Assembly (NCBI GenBank): GCA_028752905.1
Contig: JAQNBH010000004.1
Span: 50,136,771-50,200,770 of the forward strand
Origin: Cladorhizidae sp. MBARI D1340-BT2
Taxonomy: Eukaryota; Porifera; Demospongiae; Poecilosclerida; Cladorhizidae
Length of the DNA: 64,000 nt
Direction of reading: 5' to 3'
Made by a program: the position numbers and the translations under genes. The notes under the pieces are model-generated. The model saw only the letters and a list, made by a program, of their open reading frames with translations. It searched no databases and had not been told where the DNA came from. How positions within the stretch are numbered: position 1 is the stretch's first letter; the number at the start of each line of letters is the position of its first letter. Below are positions 11,436-22,329 of the stretch, in pieces.

Positions 11436-11845
11436 GACCCTAAAGTGGAGGGACCTCAAAAACCTGCATCCTAAAGTCCCCATCCAGAATAACTCCAGAT
11501 TGCTAAATGCCAAAAAATTGAAAATTGGTACGAGTGGCTAGAGGAAGCCCTAGAGCATGCAATGACCTTTTTCATTAGTCGTTAAAAATTTATTACCTGG
11601 TCAAGCGTGTGGGTAGAAAATTGAGGGCGTTTATTGGAAAATTGAGGGCGTTGATTGCACACCCTCAATTTTCTACCCCCGCGCTTGACCAGGTAATACA
11701 TTTTTAACGCCTAATGAAAATGGTCATTGCATGCTCTAGGCTAGGCACTCGTACTAATTTCAATTTTTTGGCACTTAGCAATCTGGAGTTATTCTGGATG
11801 GGGACTTTGGGACGCAGGTTTTTGAGGTCCCTCCACTTCATGGTC
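11436..11845. mobile_element. Foldback element (MITE-like), about 410 bp
   Basis: The two halves are near-perfect inverted repeats of about 190-200 bp. The left arm starts GACCCTAAAGTGGAGGGACC; the right arm read in reverse starts GACCATGAAGTGGAGGGACC. The match continues through CCATCCAGAATAACTCCAG, AGAGCATGCAATGACC and ATTACCTGGTCAAGCG to a short centre near 11,625-11,670. No protein is encoded. Target duplication is not obvious, so the superfamily is unknown. If transcribed it would fold into a long hairpin. Confidence 0.85.
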
Positions 11846-12660
11846 TAGTTAACTTGCCTATAGTTATACCTATGAAACATATTTTAGTATCAGAAGAGAG
11901 CACACAGAGAGACCTATCTTTTGAGCTATATATCAATGCATGTTGCAGAATCTACGGAGCTCTAAAGTTGTAATCACAAGTTTTAAAAAAAATATTTAAA
12001 AATACCATTGTCTCCCCTTGAAAGTATAATTATAGTCCAACTTCAACAGCAATTTCCCACATTTCCAAAAAAAGAGCCTTTTTGAATTTCAAAAAAGGAA
12101 ATCTCTAAGAAAAATTAGTGTGTACCTACTTAATTATATATCATTTTATAGCTCTGTCTTTGCTCTATGATTTAATAGAGTTAGTTAAGTAGTAGCTATA
12201 AGCACTTCCAAGTTAAAAGTTTATTCACAACTGTCCTTAGTGGCAATTAAAAGCGCTGGCACGCAGCCAATTGTACAGCTGGTAGTGCATTTAGCAAGCA
12301 CTATTTAACTCTATTATATCACTCATTAGTGTCTAAGCAATATTACCAAGAGTTTTGGAAGCCATAGCTGTTTTATTTTTTTAGCTAGGCTTTGTAGGGT
12401 TTTAAGGTTCACTTTTCCCAGCTTTTCTGCATGTCACACATTGTATACAGACCATATCCTCACTTTTTTAATGTTGTTTTGAAGCACTAAGAGAGATCTA
12501 TCTTTTGAGCATAAAATCACTGGCATAGGGGGTGTAGTTCCGGATTTATGGCCCTTGAAAGAGGTGCGAGTTTTTTGAAGAAAAAATGGGCCATACTGGC
12601 CTAAGTGTCCAGTGAAGTGTGTGGAATATAAAGTCATGACCACGAGGTTTTTGATATGTT
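11846..12660. other. Unassigned spacer with one 105-bp repeat copy
   Basis: An isolated copy of the 105-112-bp repeat lies near 11,865-11,965, and a fragment (CTATCTTTTGAGC) near 12,495. The rest shows no recognisable gene, element end or tandem period. Confidence 0.5.
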
Positions 12661-12664
12661 TGTA

Positions 12665-12975
12665 GAATACATGGCAAGTAGCTACTAGCAAGAGGTGAGG
12701 GCTGACTCCACTTCACATGGCAACCTGCAGCTCCAATACATGACCATGTAGGGCCAAACTAAACTGGCCTCAGCAATCACTCTACAGGCTGCAGGTGGCA
12801 CATCAATCACTAGCACAGCATGAATGTGTGCACAGATATGCACTTTCATGGTAGCCCACGGTTTTCAGGGTGAGTGCACCAATAGCTACTGCCCCATACA
12901 ACCAGTGAACACACACACACACACACACTCACACACACACACACTCACACACACACACACACACATTCTCACATA
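12665..12975. repeat. Dispersed repeat, copy 2 (uninterrupted), with CA/TCACA microsatellite
   Basis: This copy is collinear with 8,455-8,589 plus 9,244-9,380 and lacks the hAT-like insertion, so it shows the pre-insertion arrangement. It ends in a CA-rich tract at 12,909-12,966. Confidence 0.85.
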
Positions 12976-13007
12976 AACACCCATCTGCTCCAATAAGTCC
13001 TGGAGTC

Positions 13008-13488
13008 AATTGTCCAAGCCCTAACCCTAGTCATTGTCCAAGCCCTAACCCTAGTCATTGTCCAAGCCCTAACCCTAGTCATTGTCCAAGCACTAACCCT
13101 AGGCATGGTCCAAGCCCTAACCCTAGTCATTGTCCAAGCACTAACCCTAGTCATTGTCCAAGCCCTAACCCTAGTCATTGTCCAAGCCCTAACCCTAGTC
13201 ATTGTCCAAGCCCTAACCCTAGTCATTGTCCAAGCCCTAACCCTAGTCATGGTCCAAGCCCTAACCCTAGTCATTGTCCAAGCCCTAACCCTAGTCATGG
13301 TCCAAGCCCTAACCCTAGTCATGGTCCAAGCCCTAACCCTAGTCATTGTCCAAGCCATAACCCTAGTCATTGTCCAAGCCCTAACCCTAGTCATTGCCCA
13401 GGCCCTAACCCTAGTAATTGTCCAAGCCCTAACCCTAGTCATTGTCCAAGCCCTAACCCTAGTCATTGTCCAACCTCTGTCAAAGCCC
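13008..13488. repeat. 24-bp satellite, about 20 copies
   Basis: Same unit as at 3.1-7.2 kb, with CATTG/CATGG variants and a few point changes. Open frames across it are period artefacts. Confidence 0.93.
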
Positions 13489-13609
13489 TAAACTAGGTCC
13501 TACACAAGTCCTAACAATAACACACTTCACAAGATCTTGCTCTCCCCAGCTGCTCTAGTAAAGTATAGCCAAACATTGCTGCATCTAACTTACCCACTCC
13601 CCAGATGCC

Positions 13610-13893
13610 CTACTAAAGTTGACAGCAGGGATGTGGATTCATATTCAACAGCTGGTCTACTAGAGTTGACAGCAGGGATGTAGATTCATATTCACCAGCT
13701 GGTGTACTAGAGTTGACAGCAGGGATGTAGATTCATATTCACCAACTGGTGTACTAGAGTTGACAGCAGGGATGTGGATTCATATTCACCAGCTGGTGTA
13801 CTAGAGTTGACAGCAGGGATATAGATTCATATTCACCAACTGGTGTACTAGAGTTGACAGCAGGGATGTGGATTCATATTCACCAGTTCTTCC
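13610..13893. repeat. 47-bp minisatellite, about 6 copies
   Basis: The unit contains GTTGACAGCAGGGATGTGGA, TTCATATTCACCAGCTGGTG and TACTAGA. Units alternate between GATGTGG and GATGTAG forms. Confidence 0.9.
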
Positions 13894-14063
13894 CTAAAAG
13901 GGATGCATGTAGCACACAGAGAGTTAACTGAGTGAATTATATACTTCTTCACAGATATTGTAAATTCCTTATTGCCAGCTGCTAAAATAGTTTTACTTGC
14001 AGGCTAGATAGTGTATGTATTTGGGGAATGGCTAACAGTTGGTAGCTATAACTCAAGCCACAG

Positions 14064-14232
14064 CTTTGTTTCTTTACCAGCCTACCTTCCTGGCTACAGG
14101 CTCAGGCAGCATTGTTTCTTTACCACCTAACCTCTAACCATAGTAACTCAATACAGTAACTCAAGCAGCAGCTTTGTTTCTTTACCAGCCTACCTTCCTG
14201 GCTACAGGCAGCATTGTTTCTTTATACCCTAC
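14064..14232. repeat. Two-copy direct repeat (about 100 bp apart)
   Basis: GCTTTGTTTCTTTACCAGCC and TACCTTCCTGGCTACAGGC appear near 14,064 and again near 14,170. Confidence 0.7.
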
Positions 14233-14247
14233 AGTACTTATAAACCT

Positions 14248-14656
14248 AGACATTGTCCAGCCCCTAACCCTAGCCTTGGTACATGTACAAGCCATAACCC
14301 TAGTGAATGTCCAAACCCTAACTCTAGCCTTTGTCCAAGCACTAACCCTATTCAATTTACAACCCCTAACCATAGCCAACCTCCATGCCCTCACCATGGT
14401 TATTGTTCAAAACCTTTAACCTGTAGCCTTTGTGAAAGAACTAACCATGTTCAATGTACAACCCTTAACCCTAGCCTTTGTCCAAGCCCTAAACCTAGTC
14501 ATTGTCAAGCAATAACTCGAGTAAATATCAAACCCCTAACCCTAGCCTTTGTCCAAGCCCTTTCCATGGTTATTGTTCAAACCCCTTAACCTAGCTTTTG
14601 TCCAAGCCCTAACCCTAGTCATTGTCCAAGCCCTAACACTAGTCATGGTCCAAGTA
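14248..14656. repeat. Degenerate 24-bp satellite
   Basis: About 15 units with a recognisable CCCTAACCCTAG core, but with divergent second halves (GCCTTTGTCCAAG, TTCAATTTACAAC, CATGGTTATTGTTC). This looks like an older, decayed relative of the 3.1-7.2 kb array. Confidence 0.8.
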
Positions 14657-15212
14657 CATATGTGGGCCAGATCAGCGTTACTTTCGTTACGACTTTTAAG
14701 CTTGTCAAACCTGTCACTCTGGCATGCACCAACTTATCAAACCAAACTAAGTTTGTTTATCAAAGACATAGTTAGTTCTTGTTGCACGCCAGGTTTTATT
14801 GAAAAATTCCAAACGGTCTAGCAGCTAGACATTAATTAAAGAGTGCCCGTTACTTTCGTTACGAAATTTGGACATGAAAAATTGTCTTCAAAGTTTGTTT
14901 GTGAATCCTAGAAAAAAGGCTGCTTCAATTTTTTTGATTTTCAATTATGTCTTACAGAATGTAGTTGACTATCAATTCCCCTGGTTTATTTGTTACATGT
15001 TCAACCATAGGGTGGACAGCATCCATTATACAAAAAAGTGACTGTTACTTTCGTTACGTTACTTTCGTTACGTTCCTTTTGATGCAAGTATTGATGGGAA
15101 TGTGTTGCACTTTTATACATAATTATTGGATTCAAACACCAAATTACTTAAAAGTTTATATACATTTATATTTACATAAAGATAATGACAAAGCATTACA
15201 GTGTGTGTGTGT

Positions 15213-15235
15213 GGGGGGGGGGGGGGGGGGGGGGG
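15213..15235. repeat. Homopolymer G run, 23 bases
   Basis: Preceded by a GT dinucleotide tract. It is a candidate quadruplex-forming or assembly-error site. Confidence 0.9.
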
Positions 15236-15439
15236 ATGCAGCAAGATGGACTGCAAGGTTGCATGAATGAGGGGGTGAGACAAAGGTTGCAAGGTGGCAG
15301 AGGGTGGGGGTGAGGGTGAGGAGGGGGTGGAATAATATTGATCTGAAAGTTTGGTCACAAATTTAGTTAGTTATGTTCCACTCCTCAAGACATTTAACTA
15401 TCTCCTTTTCATCACTGTCACTGAGAGTAACAAACCGGC

Positions 15440-17010
15440 TATAGTTGCTGATAGGAGCTGGTGGGCTAAGTCTGCAGAGAATGTCCTCTCTGGGTACTGG
15501 AAGTTGGTCAGATTAGGTAGGCCAGTTCCACCTATTCAGCCCGCAACTCTAAATGTGATGACAACGTGAGTAGGGGAGCTTTGTACCACCTCGCCAATCC
15601 ATGCCTTCCTATCGTACCCTGCTGCCAAGAACTCTCCAGCTTTGAATTCAGATACTATAAAAAATTTACCAATGTCCACCTCCATCTCCATGTCTTGCTT
15701 CTTCTGTTGCTGGTTTGGGACAGAAAACTCCCGTGTCAGCTGAGAGTGTACGACCATCCCGTCAATATTGCGCAGGCACTGATAGCCACGTATTCCAGCT
15801 ACTGCTGGAGATGCATCCCAGAAAGCTTGCGTGAAGCCCATGTCATAATTTGACTTGTTGATATCTGCTTCATTCATCACTGTAACCTCCACCATCATCA
15901 TATTAGATGCAGCTGCAGCGAATGATGAAGCATCCCTAACAAGCACCTGCCATGCCTTCACCCTGTTGTGGACATGCCGCTTTACACTGCCACCAGTCCC
16001 GTCAACTGGGCCTTTGCCATGCGAAGTTGCAAAGAAGTTCCAGGTGATGCTGAGGTCATGGGCCTCCTCAAGCTTCTGCAAGGCATTTACAATAAATCGG
16101 CTCTTGAACTGAGCTGATGTACCGTCAGACCAGATTGACAATTTAGTTATATCATCTGGTAGTCGGCTAAGGAGATTGTTCATATATGGGAGGATGGACC
16201 ACTTCGAGTGATCAGTAGAATCTGAACAGATGACACCACTGAGGTGTTCTCCCCCGAACCACAATGAGTGGTGAACAGAGAGACAGGGCTGTGGCCCCAA
16301 TGTACTGATTGTATCTCATCTTGTTGGATGCACTCAAATTTCTCCGAAAAGTCAACTTGAAGTAGTGCATGAAATTTGTTGAAGTCAGGAGAAGTTGCTT
16401 CTGCATCTGCACGCTCTATGTTGTAGGTCTCGGCTTGAGCTCGCTTTACAAGGCTGTGGATCAGGAACTGGGAAGAAGTTTGAGAATGTGCTGTTTGAGG
16501 TCCTCTGTTAGTTGGAAGCCGTCTTTTCCCCGTGACAACCAGGTCACTGCTTTCTCAACCATCACCACTGAATCATATGGCTCCAGGAAGAGCAGGCCGT
16601 TCTCCACTCCTTGCATTTGCCATGCCAACACTCTGTCTTAGGGTTCTTGCACACCCAGCTGTCTGGGGTTTTAGAACTACACTTCTCCAATGCTGGCTCC
16701 AACTTGTGGAGTGCATCAAGTGCAAGTATGATGTCCTCGTGATACTGGCAAACACAGCCATTCTGTGGAGTCAGACTTGAATATAGGACATGAGGTGGGC
16801 ATATACTTTTGAACTTTGTAAGTCAAATCTGAACATCAGGGTACTGTGTCAAAAAGAGGCTACGAGTCTCTTTCAGCGTACACACCAAATGGTGTGATTG
16901 TTTCTTTTCGCCAGCATGAGTAGTTGCTCGGGCGTCTTTGCGACCTGTTTGCAACGTTAATGGCCTGATCTCCCTTAACAGTTGTGCCAGATCCCCATCT
17001 TCATATGTAC
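15440..17010 (-). pseudogene. Decayed DDE-like transposase-like gene (HGKGxxDGxGG family)
   Basis: Read in reverse from about 17,010, fragments appear in the right order for a widespread animal transposase-like family whose superfamily I cannot name. They are: GDLAQLLREI; TLKETRSLFLTQYPDV; a Cys-rich part with CVCQYHEDIILALDAL and ECWHGKCKEW; VDFSEKFECIQQDEIQSVHW; ICSDSTDHSK; WSDGTSAQFKSRF; and SHGKGPVDGTGGSVKRHVH. Two acidic residues (D of SDGTSAQ and D of GPVDG) may be catalytic. The longest uninterrupted frame is 15,536-16,300, about 254 codons, starting at a non-ATG codon. Frames must shift near 16,245 and near 16,550-16,600, and a stop follows YPDVQI near 16,830, so it cannot make a full protein. 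Confidence 0.65.
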
Positions 17011-17253
17011 ATATGCCTAATTTTACGTTACTTTCGTTACAAGCTTACCTTCCACAAAGTTATTTTCGTTACGTTACTTTCGTTACAAACCTTTGAACTG
17101 AAATAAACAAAAATTTGTTCCTGCGATCTTTACCAAATTTTTTGGTGTATATGAGGGACATTGTTGGGAAGATCATATCTAACTTTTATGAAGTTATATT
17201 TAGAACTCCATGAGCAAAGGGAACTTATTGAAGTTGAGCGTTACTTTCATTAC

Positions 17254-17617
17254 ATCAAAACATCGGGTTTGAAATTAACGTGCAATACTCGGGTAGATAG
17301 CTCTGAGCAAAAAAAAATTCTAGATATTGGTAGACCTTTAAAATCCCCACACAAATAGTAACACATAAGTGTAATATCTTTATGGTATCATATATTACAG
17401 AATGGAAAACTTTCAATTTTTTCCCTCGAAATTACAGTTAAATTTTAACTCAACTTTCAAACATTGCTGTACTGTGTGTATGTTAGATATCAACATAAAA
17501 CCAACTTTATTAAAGGTCCCAAGGAGTGTATTTTTAGGTTAATAAAGATTTTGGGCCCTACGACAAAATATTTTTTTTGCTTTCCATGTCATGATTTTGT
17601 GACCTGGCCCTCAATAA
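17254..17617. other. Unassigned spacer
   Basis: AT-rich single-copy-looking sequence between the 14-mer region and degenerate satellite. Nothing recognisable. Confidence 0.5.
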
Positions 17618-17935
17618 CCCTAACCTTTCTCCAAGCCCTAACCCTTGTCAATGTCCAAGTCCTTATACTAGTCTTGATCCAAACCCTAACCCTAGCCGTT
17701 GTCCAAGCACTAACCCTAGTCATTTTCCAAGCTCTAACAGTAGCCTTTGTACAAGCACTAACCGTGGTCAATGTATGACCACTAAGCCTAGACTTTGTCC
17801 AAGCCCTATCCATAGTCATGGTACAAGCAATAACTCGAATCATTGTCTAAGCCCTAACCCTGATCTTTGTCCAATCCATAACCTTAGTCATTTTCCAAGC
17901 TACAGTATAGTGAAAGTCCAACCCCTAACGTAAAG
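17618..17935. repeat. Degenerate 24-bp satellite
   Basis: About 13 diverged units (CCCTAACC core with CTTTGTCCAAGC, TCATTTTCCAAGC and similar second halves), comparable in decay to 14.25-14.65 kb. Confidence 0.78.
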
Positions 17936-18129
17936 ACAAGCCATTTCGACAAGGAAGGTGAAAAGGAGCAAACTTTCCAATTAAAGAGCACCACCGCATG
18001 GTCCGAAGATGCCATCGGTACGATGCCCGATCGAAAGTTGCGAATATCGAACCCCCGAAGTGGAAGCAGTGCTGGCTGCTGCACTCATAACGGTCCATGT
18101 GACCAGCCATAAGCAACCCGACGATAACA

Positions 18130-19015
18130 CCCACACCCGCTGCCAGGGCTGAGAAGGTGAAAAGGCTAAGTTTCTCATCGGCTGGTACAACCGAGGAGTG
18201 GCAATGTTTCTAATCCAGGTGGAGTGACTACGCCAGGGCAACGAGGTTAGGTGGCACCGACAAGATCATCCCACTGCTAGAGTGTTGTGATGGGCAGCTG
18301 AGGAAATACCTCACCAGAAACCAAGGAGGTATGTACCCTCACCAGGCTGACGGAAGAAGAAGTATTTGCAGCAATGAGGGAGCTAGCAGTGAGGGAGGAG
18401 AATACAATGGTAGCCAGAGTAACCCTGCACAACCTCAAGCAGGACCGTGATGAGCCCATCCGGGCATTTGGAGCCAGGCTCCGTGGCCAAGCCAGTGTCT
18501 GCAAGTACACACCCAGCAGTGCACCAGATGCGACTCCAACGTTGATTACACGGAGACCATCTTAGAGATGTGTTGTGCAGAGGGTTGGATGACCCCAAGA
18601 TTCAAATGGACCTGCTAGGGAACAAGAACAAGACATGACACTGGAGCAGGTCCACAGATACGTGGAAGCCAAGGAAGCAGGCAAGAGATCAGCGTCTAGA
18701 CTGTTACTACCACACGCGACAGATGCAGTAAGGGGAAGCTCCTACAGGCGCCAGAAAATAACTGCAGTGAAAGGTCCTCTGCCAAAGGATCAAGAAGTAT
18801 GCACCTACTGTGGGTGGAAGGGCCATGGGAAAAGTATACCAACCAGAATACGGAGGCAAGATTGCCCTGTATTTGGCGCCATATGTAGCCACTGCGGCAG
18901 GGATAGCCACTTTGGAAAGATGTGCAGAAGCAAGAATGCCGCAAAACCCGTCAGGAATGGGATAGAAGGTGAACATGAGAATGCTATTCGACACCTTATG
19001 TGGGATCACATCTGA
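18130..19015 (+). pseudogene. Truncated LTR-retrotransposon gag with zinc knuckles
   Basis: Translated fragments in order: TTEEWQCF then SRWSDYARAT (stop between them), KIIPLLECCDGQLRKYLTR, then after a frameshift LTEEEVFAAMRELAV, NTMVARVTLHNLKQDRDEP, IRAFGARLRGQASVCK, LRDVLCRGLDDPKIQMDLLG, and from 18,635 MTLEQVHRYVEAKEAGKRSA. Two knuckle-like Cys clusters follow: CTYCGWKGHG and CSHCGRDSHFGKMC. This is the capsid/nucleocapsid portion of a Ty3/gypsy or related animal retrotransposon, which packages element RNA. Protease and polymerase are missing; the frame ends at 19,015 and satellite starts about 140 bp later. Stops and frameshifts make it dead. Confidence 0.78.
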
Positions 19016-19040
19016 GATGAGAGATAAATATGCCACCTTA

Positions 19041-19084
19041 GACCACATGGTCATGTGCATGACCACATGGTCATGTGCATGACC
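19041..19084. repeat. 20-bp tandem repeat, two copies
   Basis: GACCACATGGTCATGTGCAT twice plus a partial third. Each unit can pair ATGACC with GGTCAT. Confidence 0.8.
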
Positions 19085-19154
19085 AATCCACTGGCAAATG
19101 GACAAAAAGGCAATCCAAATCCCAACCATTCATTAGGCTATCCATGTGCATGCG

Positions 19155-19440
19155 AAGGCACTAATACTAGTCATGGTCCAGGCACTAATACTAGTCATGG
19201 TCCAGGCACTAATACTAGTCATGGTCCAGGCACTAATACTAGCTATGGTGCAGGCACTAATACTAGTCATGGTCCAGGCACTAATACTAGTCATGGTCCA
19301 GGCACTAATACTAGTCATGGTCCAGGCACTAATACTAGTCATGGTCCAGGCACTAATACTAGTCATGGTCCAGGCACTAATACTAGTCATGGTCCAGGCA
19401 CTAATACTAGTCATGGTCCAGGCACTAATACTAGTCATTG
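19155..19440. repeat. 24-bp satellite variant, 12 copies
   Basis: The unit is CACTAATACTAGTCATGGTC plus CAGG. It is the same length and register as the main satellite, but with CACTAATACTAG replacing CCCTAACCCTAG. It is highly homogeneous and borders the main type at 19,440. Confidence 0.93.
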
Positions 19441-21430
19441 TCCAAGCCCTAACCAAGTCATTGCAACCTACAGTAACTAGTGTAGCTCTCCCAGTCCTAG
19501 CCCTAGTCACATCCGGACTAGCTTGCATAGCCGTAGTCATTGTCCAAGCACTAACTTGAGTCATTGTCCAAGCTATAACCATAGTCATTGTCCAAGCTAT
19601 AACCATAGCCATTGTCCAAGCTATAACCATAGCCATTGTCCAAACCCTAACCCTAGTCAATGTCCAAACCCTAACCCTAGTAATTGTCCAAGCCCTAAGC
19701 CTAGTCAATGTCCAAACCCTAACCCTAGCCTTTGTCCAAGCACTAACCCTGATCAATGTGCATCCCCTAACCTTAGTCATCCAAGCCCTAACCCTAGTCA
19801 TTGTCCAAGCCCTAACCCTAGTCATTGTCCGAGCCCTAACCCTAGACATTGTCCAAGCCCTAAGCCTAGTCATTGTCCAAGCCCTAACCCTAGTCATTGT
19901 CTAAGCACTACCCTAGTCATTGTCCAAGCCCTAACCCTAGTCATTGTCCAAGCCCTAAGCCTAGTCAATGTCCAAACCCTAACCCTAGCCTTTGTCCAAG
20001 CACTAACCCTGATCAATGTGCATCCCCTAACCTTAGTCATCCAAGCCCTAACCCTAGTCATTGTCCAAGCCCTAACCCTAGTCATTGTCCGAGCCCTAAC
20101 CCTAGACATTGTCCAAGCCCTAAGCCTAGTCATTGTCCAAGCCCTAACCCTAGTCATTGTCTAAGCACTACCCTAGTCATTGTCCAAGCCCTAACCCTAG
20201 TCATTGTCCAAGCCCTAACCCTAGTCATTGTCCAAGCCCTAACCCTGGTCAATGTCCAACCCCTAACAATAGTCATTGTCTAAGCCCTAGTCATGATCCA
20301 AGCCCTAACCCTAGTCATTGTCCAACTCTAACCCTAGTCATTGTCCAAGCCCTAACCCTAGTCATTGTCCAAGCCCTAACCCTAGTCATTGTCCAAGCCC
20401 TAACCCTAGTCATTGTCCAAGCCCTAACCCTAGTCATTGTCCAAACCCTAGACCCTAGTCATTGTTCAAGCCCTAACCCTAGTCATTGTCCAAGCCCTAA
20501 CCCTAGTCATTGTCCAAACCCTAACCCTAGTCATTGTCCAAGCCCTAACCCTAGTCATTGTCCAAGCTCTAACCCTAGTCATTGTCCAAGCCCTAACCAC
20601 AGTCAATGTCCAAGCACTAACCCTAGTCATTGTCCAAGCCCTAACCACAGTCAATGTCCAGGCCCTAACCCTAGTCATTGTCCAAGTCCTAACCCTAGTC
20701 ATTGTCCAAGCCCTAACCCTAGTCATTGTCCAAGTCCTAACCCTAGTCATTGTCCAAGCCCTAACCCTAGTCATTGTCCAAGTCCTAACCCTAGTCATAG
20801 TCCAAGCCCTAACCCTAGTCATTGTCCAAGCCCTAACCCTAGTCATTGTTCAAGCCCTAACCCTAGTCATTGTCCAAACCATAACCCTAGTCATTGTCCA
20901 AGCCCTAACCCTAGTCATTGTCCAAGCCCTAACCCTAGTCATTGTCCAACTCTAACCTAGTCACTGTCCAAGCCCTAACCCTAGTCATTGTCCAAGCCCT
21001 AACCCTAGTCATTGTCCAAGCCCTAACCCTAGTCATTGTCCAAGCCCTAACCCTAGTCATTGTCCAAGCCCTAACCCTAGTCATTGTCCAAGCCCTAACC
21101 CTAGTCATTGTCCAAGCCCTAACCCTAGTCATTGTCCAAGCCCTAACCACAGTCAATGTCCAAGCACTAACCCTAGTCATTGTCCAAGCCCTAACCCTAG
21201 TCATTGTCCAAGCCCTAACCCTAGTCATTGTCCAGGCCCTAACCCTAGTCATTGTCCAAGCCCTAACCCTAGACATTGTCCAAGCCCTAACCCTAGTCAA
21301 TGTCCAGGCCCTAACCCTAGACATTGTCCAAGCCCTAACCCTAGTCAATGTCCAGGCCCTAACCCTAGACATTGTCCAAGCCCTAACCCTAGTCAATCTC
21401 CAGGCCCTAACCCTCGTCATTGTCCACTAA
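19441..21430. repeat. 24-bp telomere-like satellite, about 80 units with a 260-bp duplication
   Basis: Same unit as 3.1-7.2 kb. A composite block with the rare variants GATCAATGTGCATCCCC and TTAGTCATCCAAG occurs at 19,751 and 20,011, exactly 260 bp apart. The left part (19,540-19,700) is more diverged than the part after 20,180. Open reading frames here are period artefacts. Confidence 0.93.
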
Positions 21431-22111
21431 CCCTAGTCACATCTGGTGTGTGCTCACCTGTCGTATGTGGACGTCTTCAACAAATACCTCACAGTATAAT
21501 AGTCACTCCAACTAAGATGTATTATCATCTCCTCCTCAATGCCTCTGTGTGTGTGAGAGAGAGAGAGAGCATGTGAACATCATAATAAGGTTAAGGGTCA
21601 AGGTTAATTAGGTTTAACTTGGAGCATTTCGCAAGTCGACTGTGTGACAAGGTGTAGGGTCAAAGGTCAATGAGAAGGACCACACCCTCCCCCATAATGA
21701 GAGTTTTGAAGTTAATCCCTTATGGGATAGCAGTGTTGTTATTAAATCTTGAAGAATGTGCCCCTGTGCAGGCAGCAAATGTGGGTAGTCTAACATCATA
21801 AATTTTGTGCATTGTGGCAGCATAAAGTCATGCTGCCAGTTTTCCCAGCCTCTCTCCATGTGTGCATATGAGAGGCAGGCTGGGGAGTAGTAAAGGAGGA
21901 AACACACCAACCAACAAGCCACTACATTAGCCACCCTTTACCCAGATTACATCAACTCCTTCACAGACCTGTTTTTTCACCAGCCATGTAGGAGAGCAGG
22001 CCGCCACTAACCTATGTAGCGTAAGTTTCATCTTGTGGCACGTCCCAGTGTCAGTGACAAACATAATATAAACGACAACCACAACAAAGTAATGACGCTA
22101 AGATTCCACGG
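21431..22111. other. Unassigned spacer with short GA tract
   Basis: Contains a GAGAGA run near 21,555-21,570. A 106-codon reverse frame (21,614-21,934) has no recognisable domain and is not called as a gene. Confidence 0.5.
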
Positions 22112-22329
22112 CAGAATTCGCCAGCTTCGTACAGGCCTCTACGCACTTAGCTCACCTTAGCTCACCTTCAGAGAGGTCAAATATAATGCTAGTTGCCAGA
22201 GAAATCCTTCGTTTCCTTGATTAGATCCACTTTGAAGGGCATCAAAATTAGTTGGTTCTGCGATCCCGACGTGGACGACGTGGTCATTCAGAATTTTGCG
22301 TGCGAAGGAGATAGATCACGGAGAAGCTT

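Larger units (their letters stand above)
14677..17253 (-). mobile_element. Putative DNA transposon marked by 14-mer repeats around a transposase-like gene
   Basis: The 14-mer GTTACTTTCGTTAC occurs at 14,677, 14,849, 15,044, 15,058, 17,027 and 17,073, with one-base variants at 17,059 and 17,240. On each side there is an adjacent tandem pair near the gene and solitary copies further out. All copies have the same orientation, so they are not simple terminal inverted repeats. Between them lies the decayed reverse-strand gene at 15,440-17,010. I infer, without proof, that the motifs are subterminal sites of one element; true termini and target duplication were not found. Confidence 0.45.

Noticed and set aside
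14677..17253. Calling GTTACTTTCGTTAC copies terminal inverted repeats
   Set aside because: All copies have the same orientation, so they cannot be simple TIRs; described as direct subterminal motifs instead.
21614..21934. 106-codon reverse frame as a host gene
   Set aside because: No recognisable domain, splice context or homology that I can identify.
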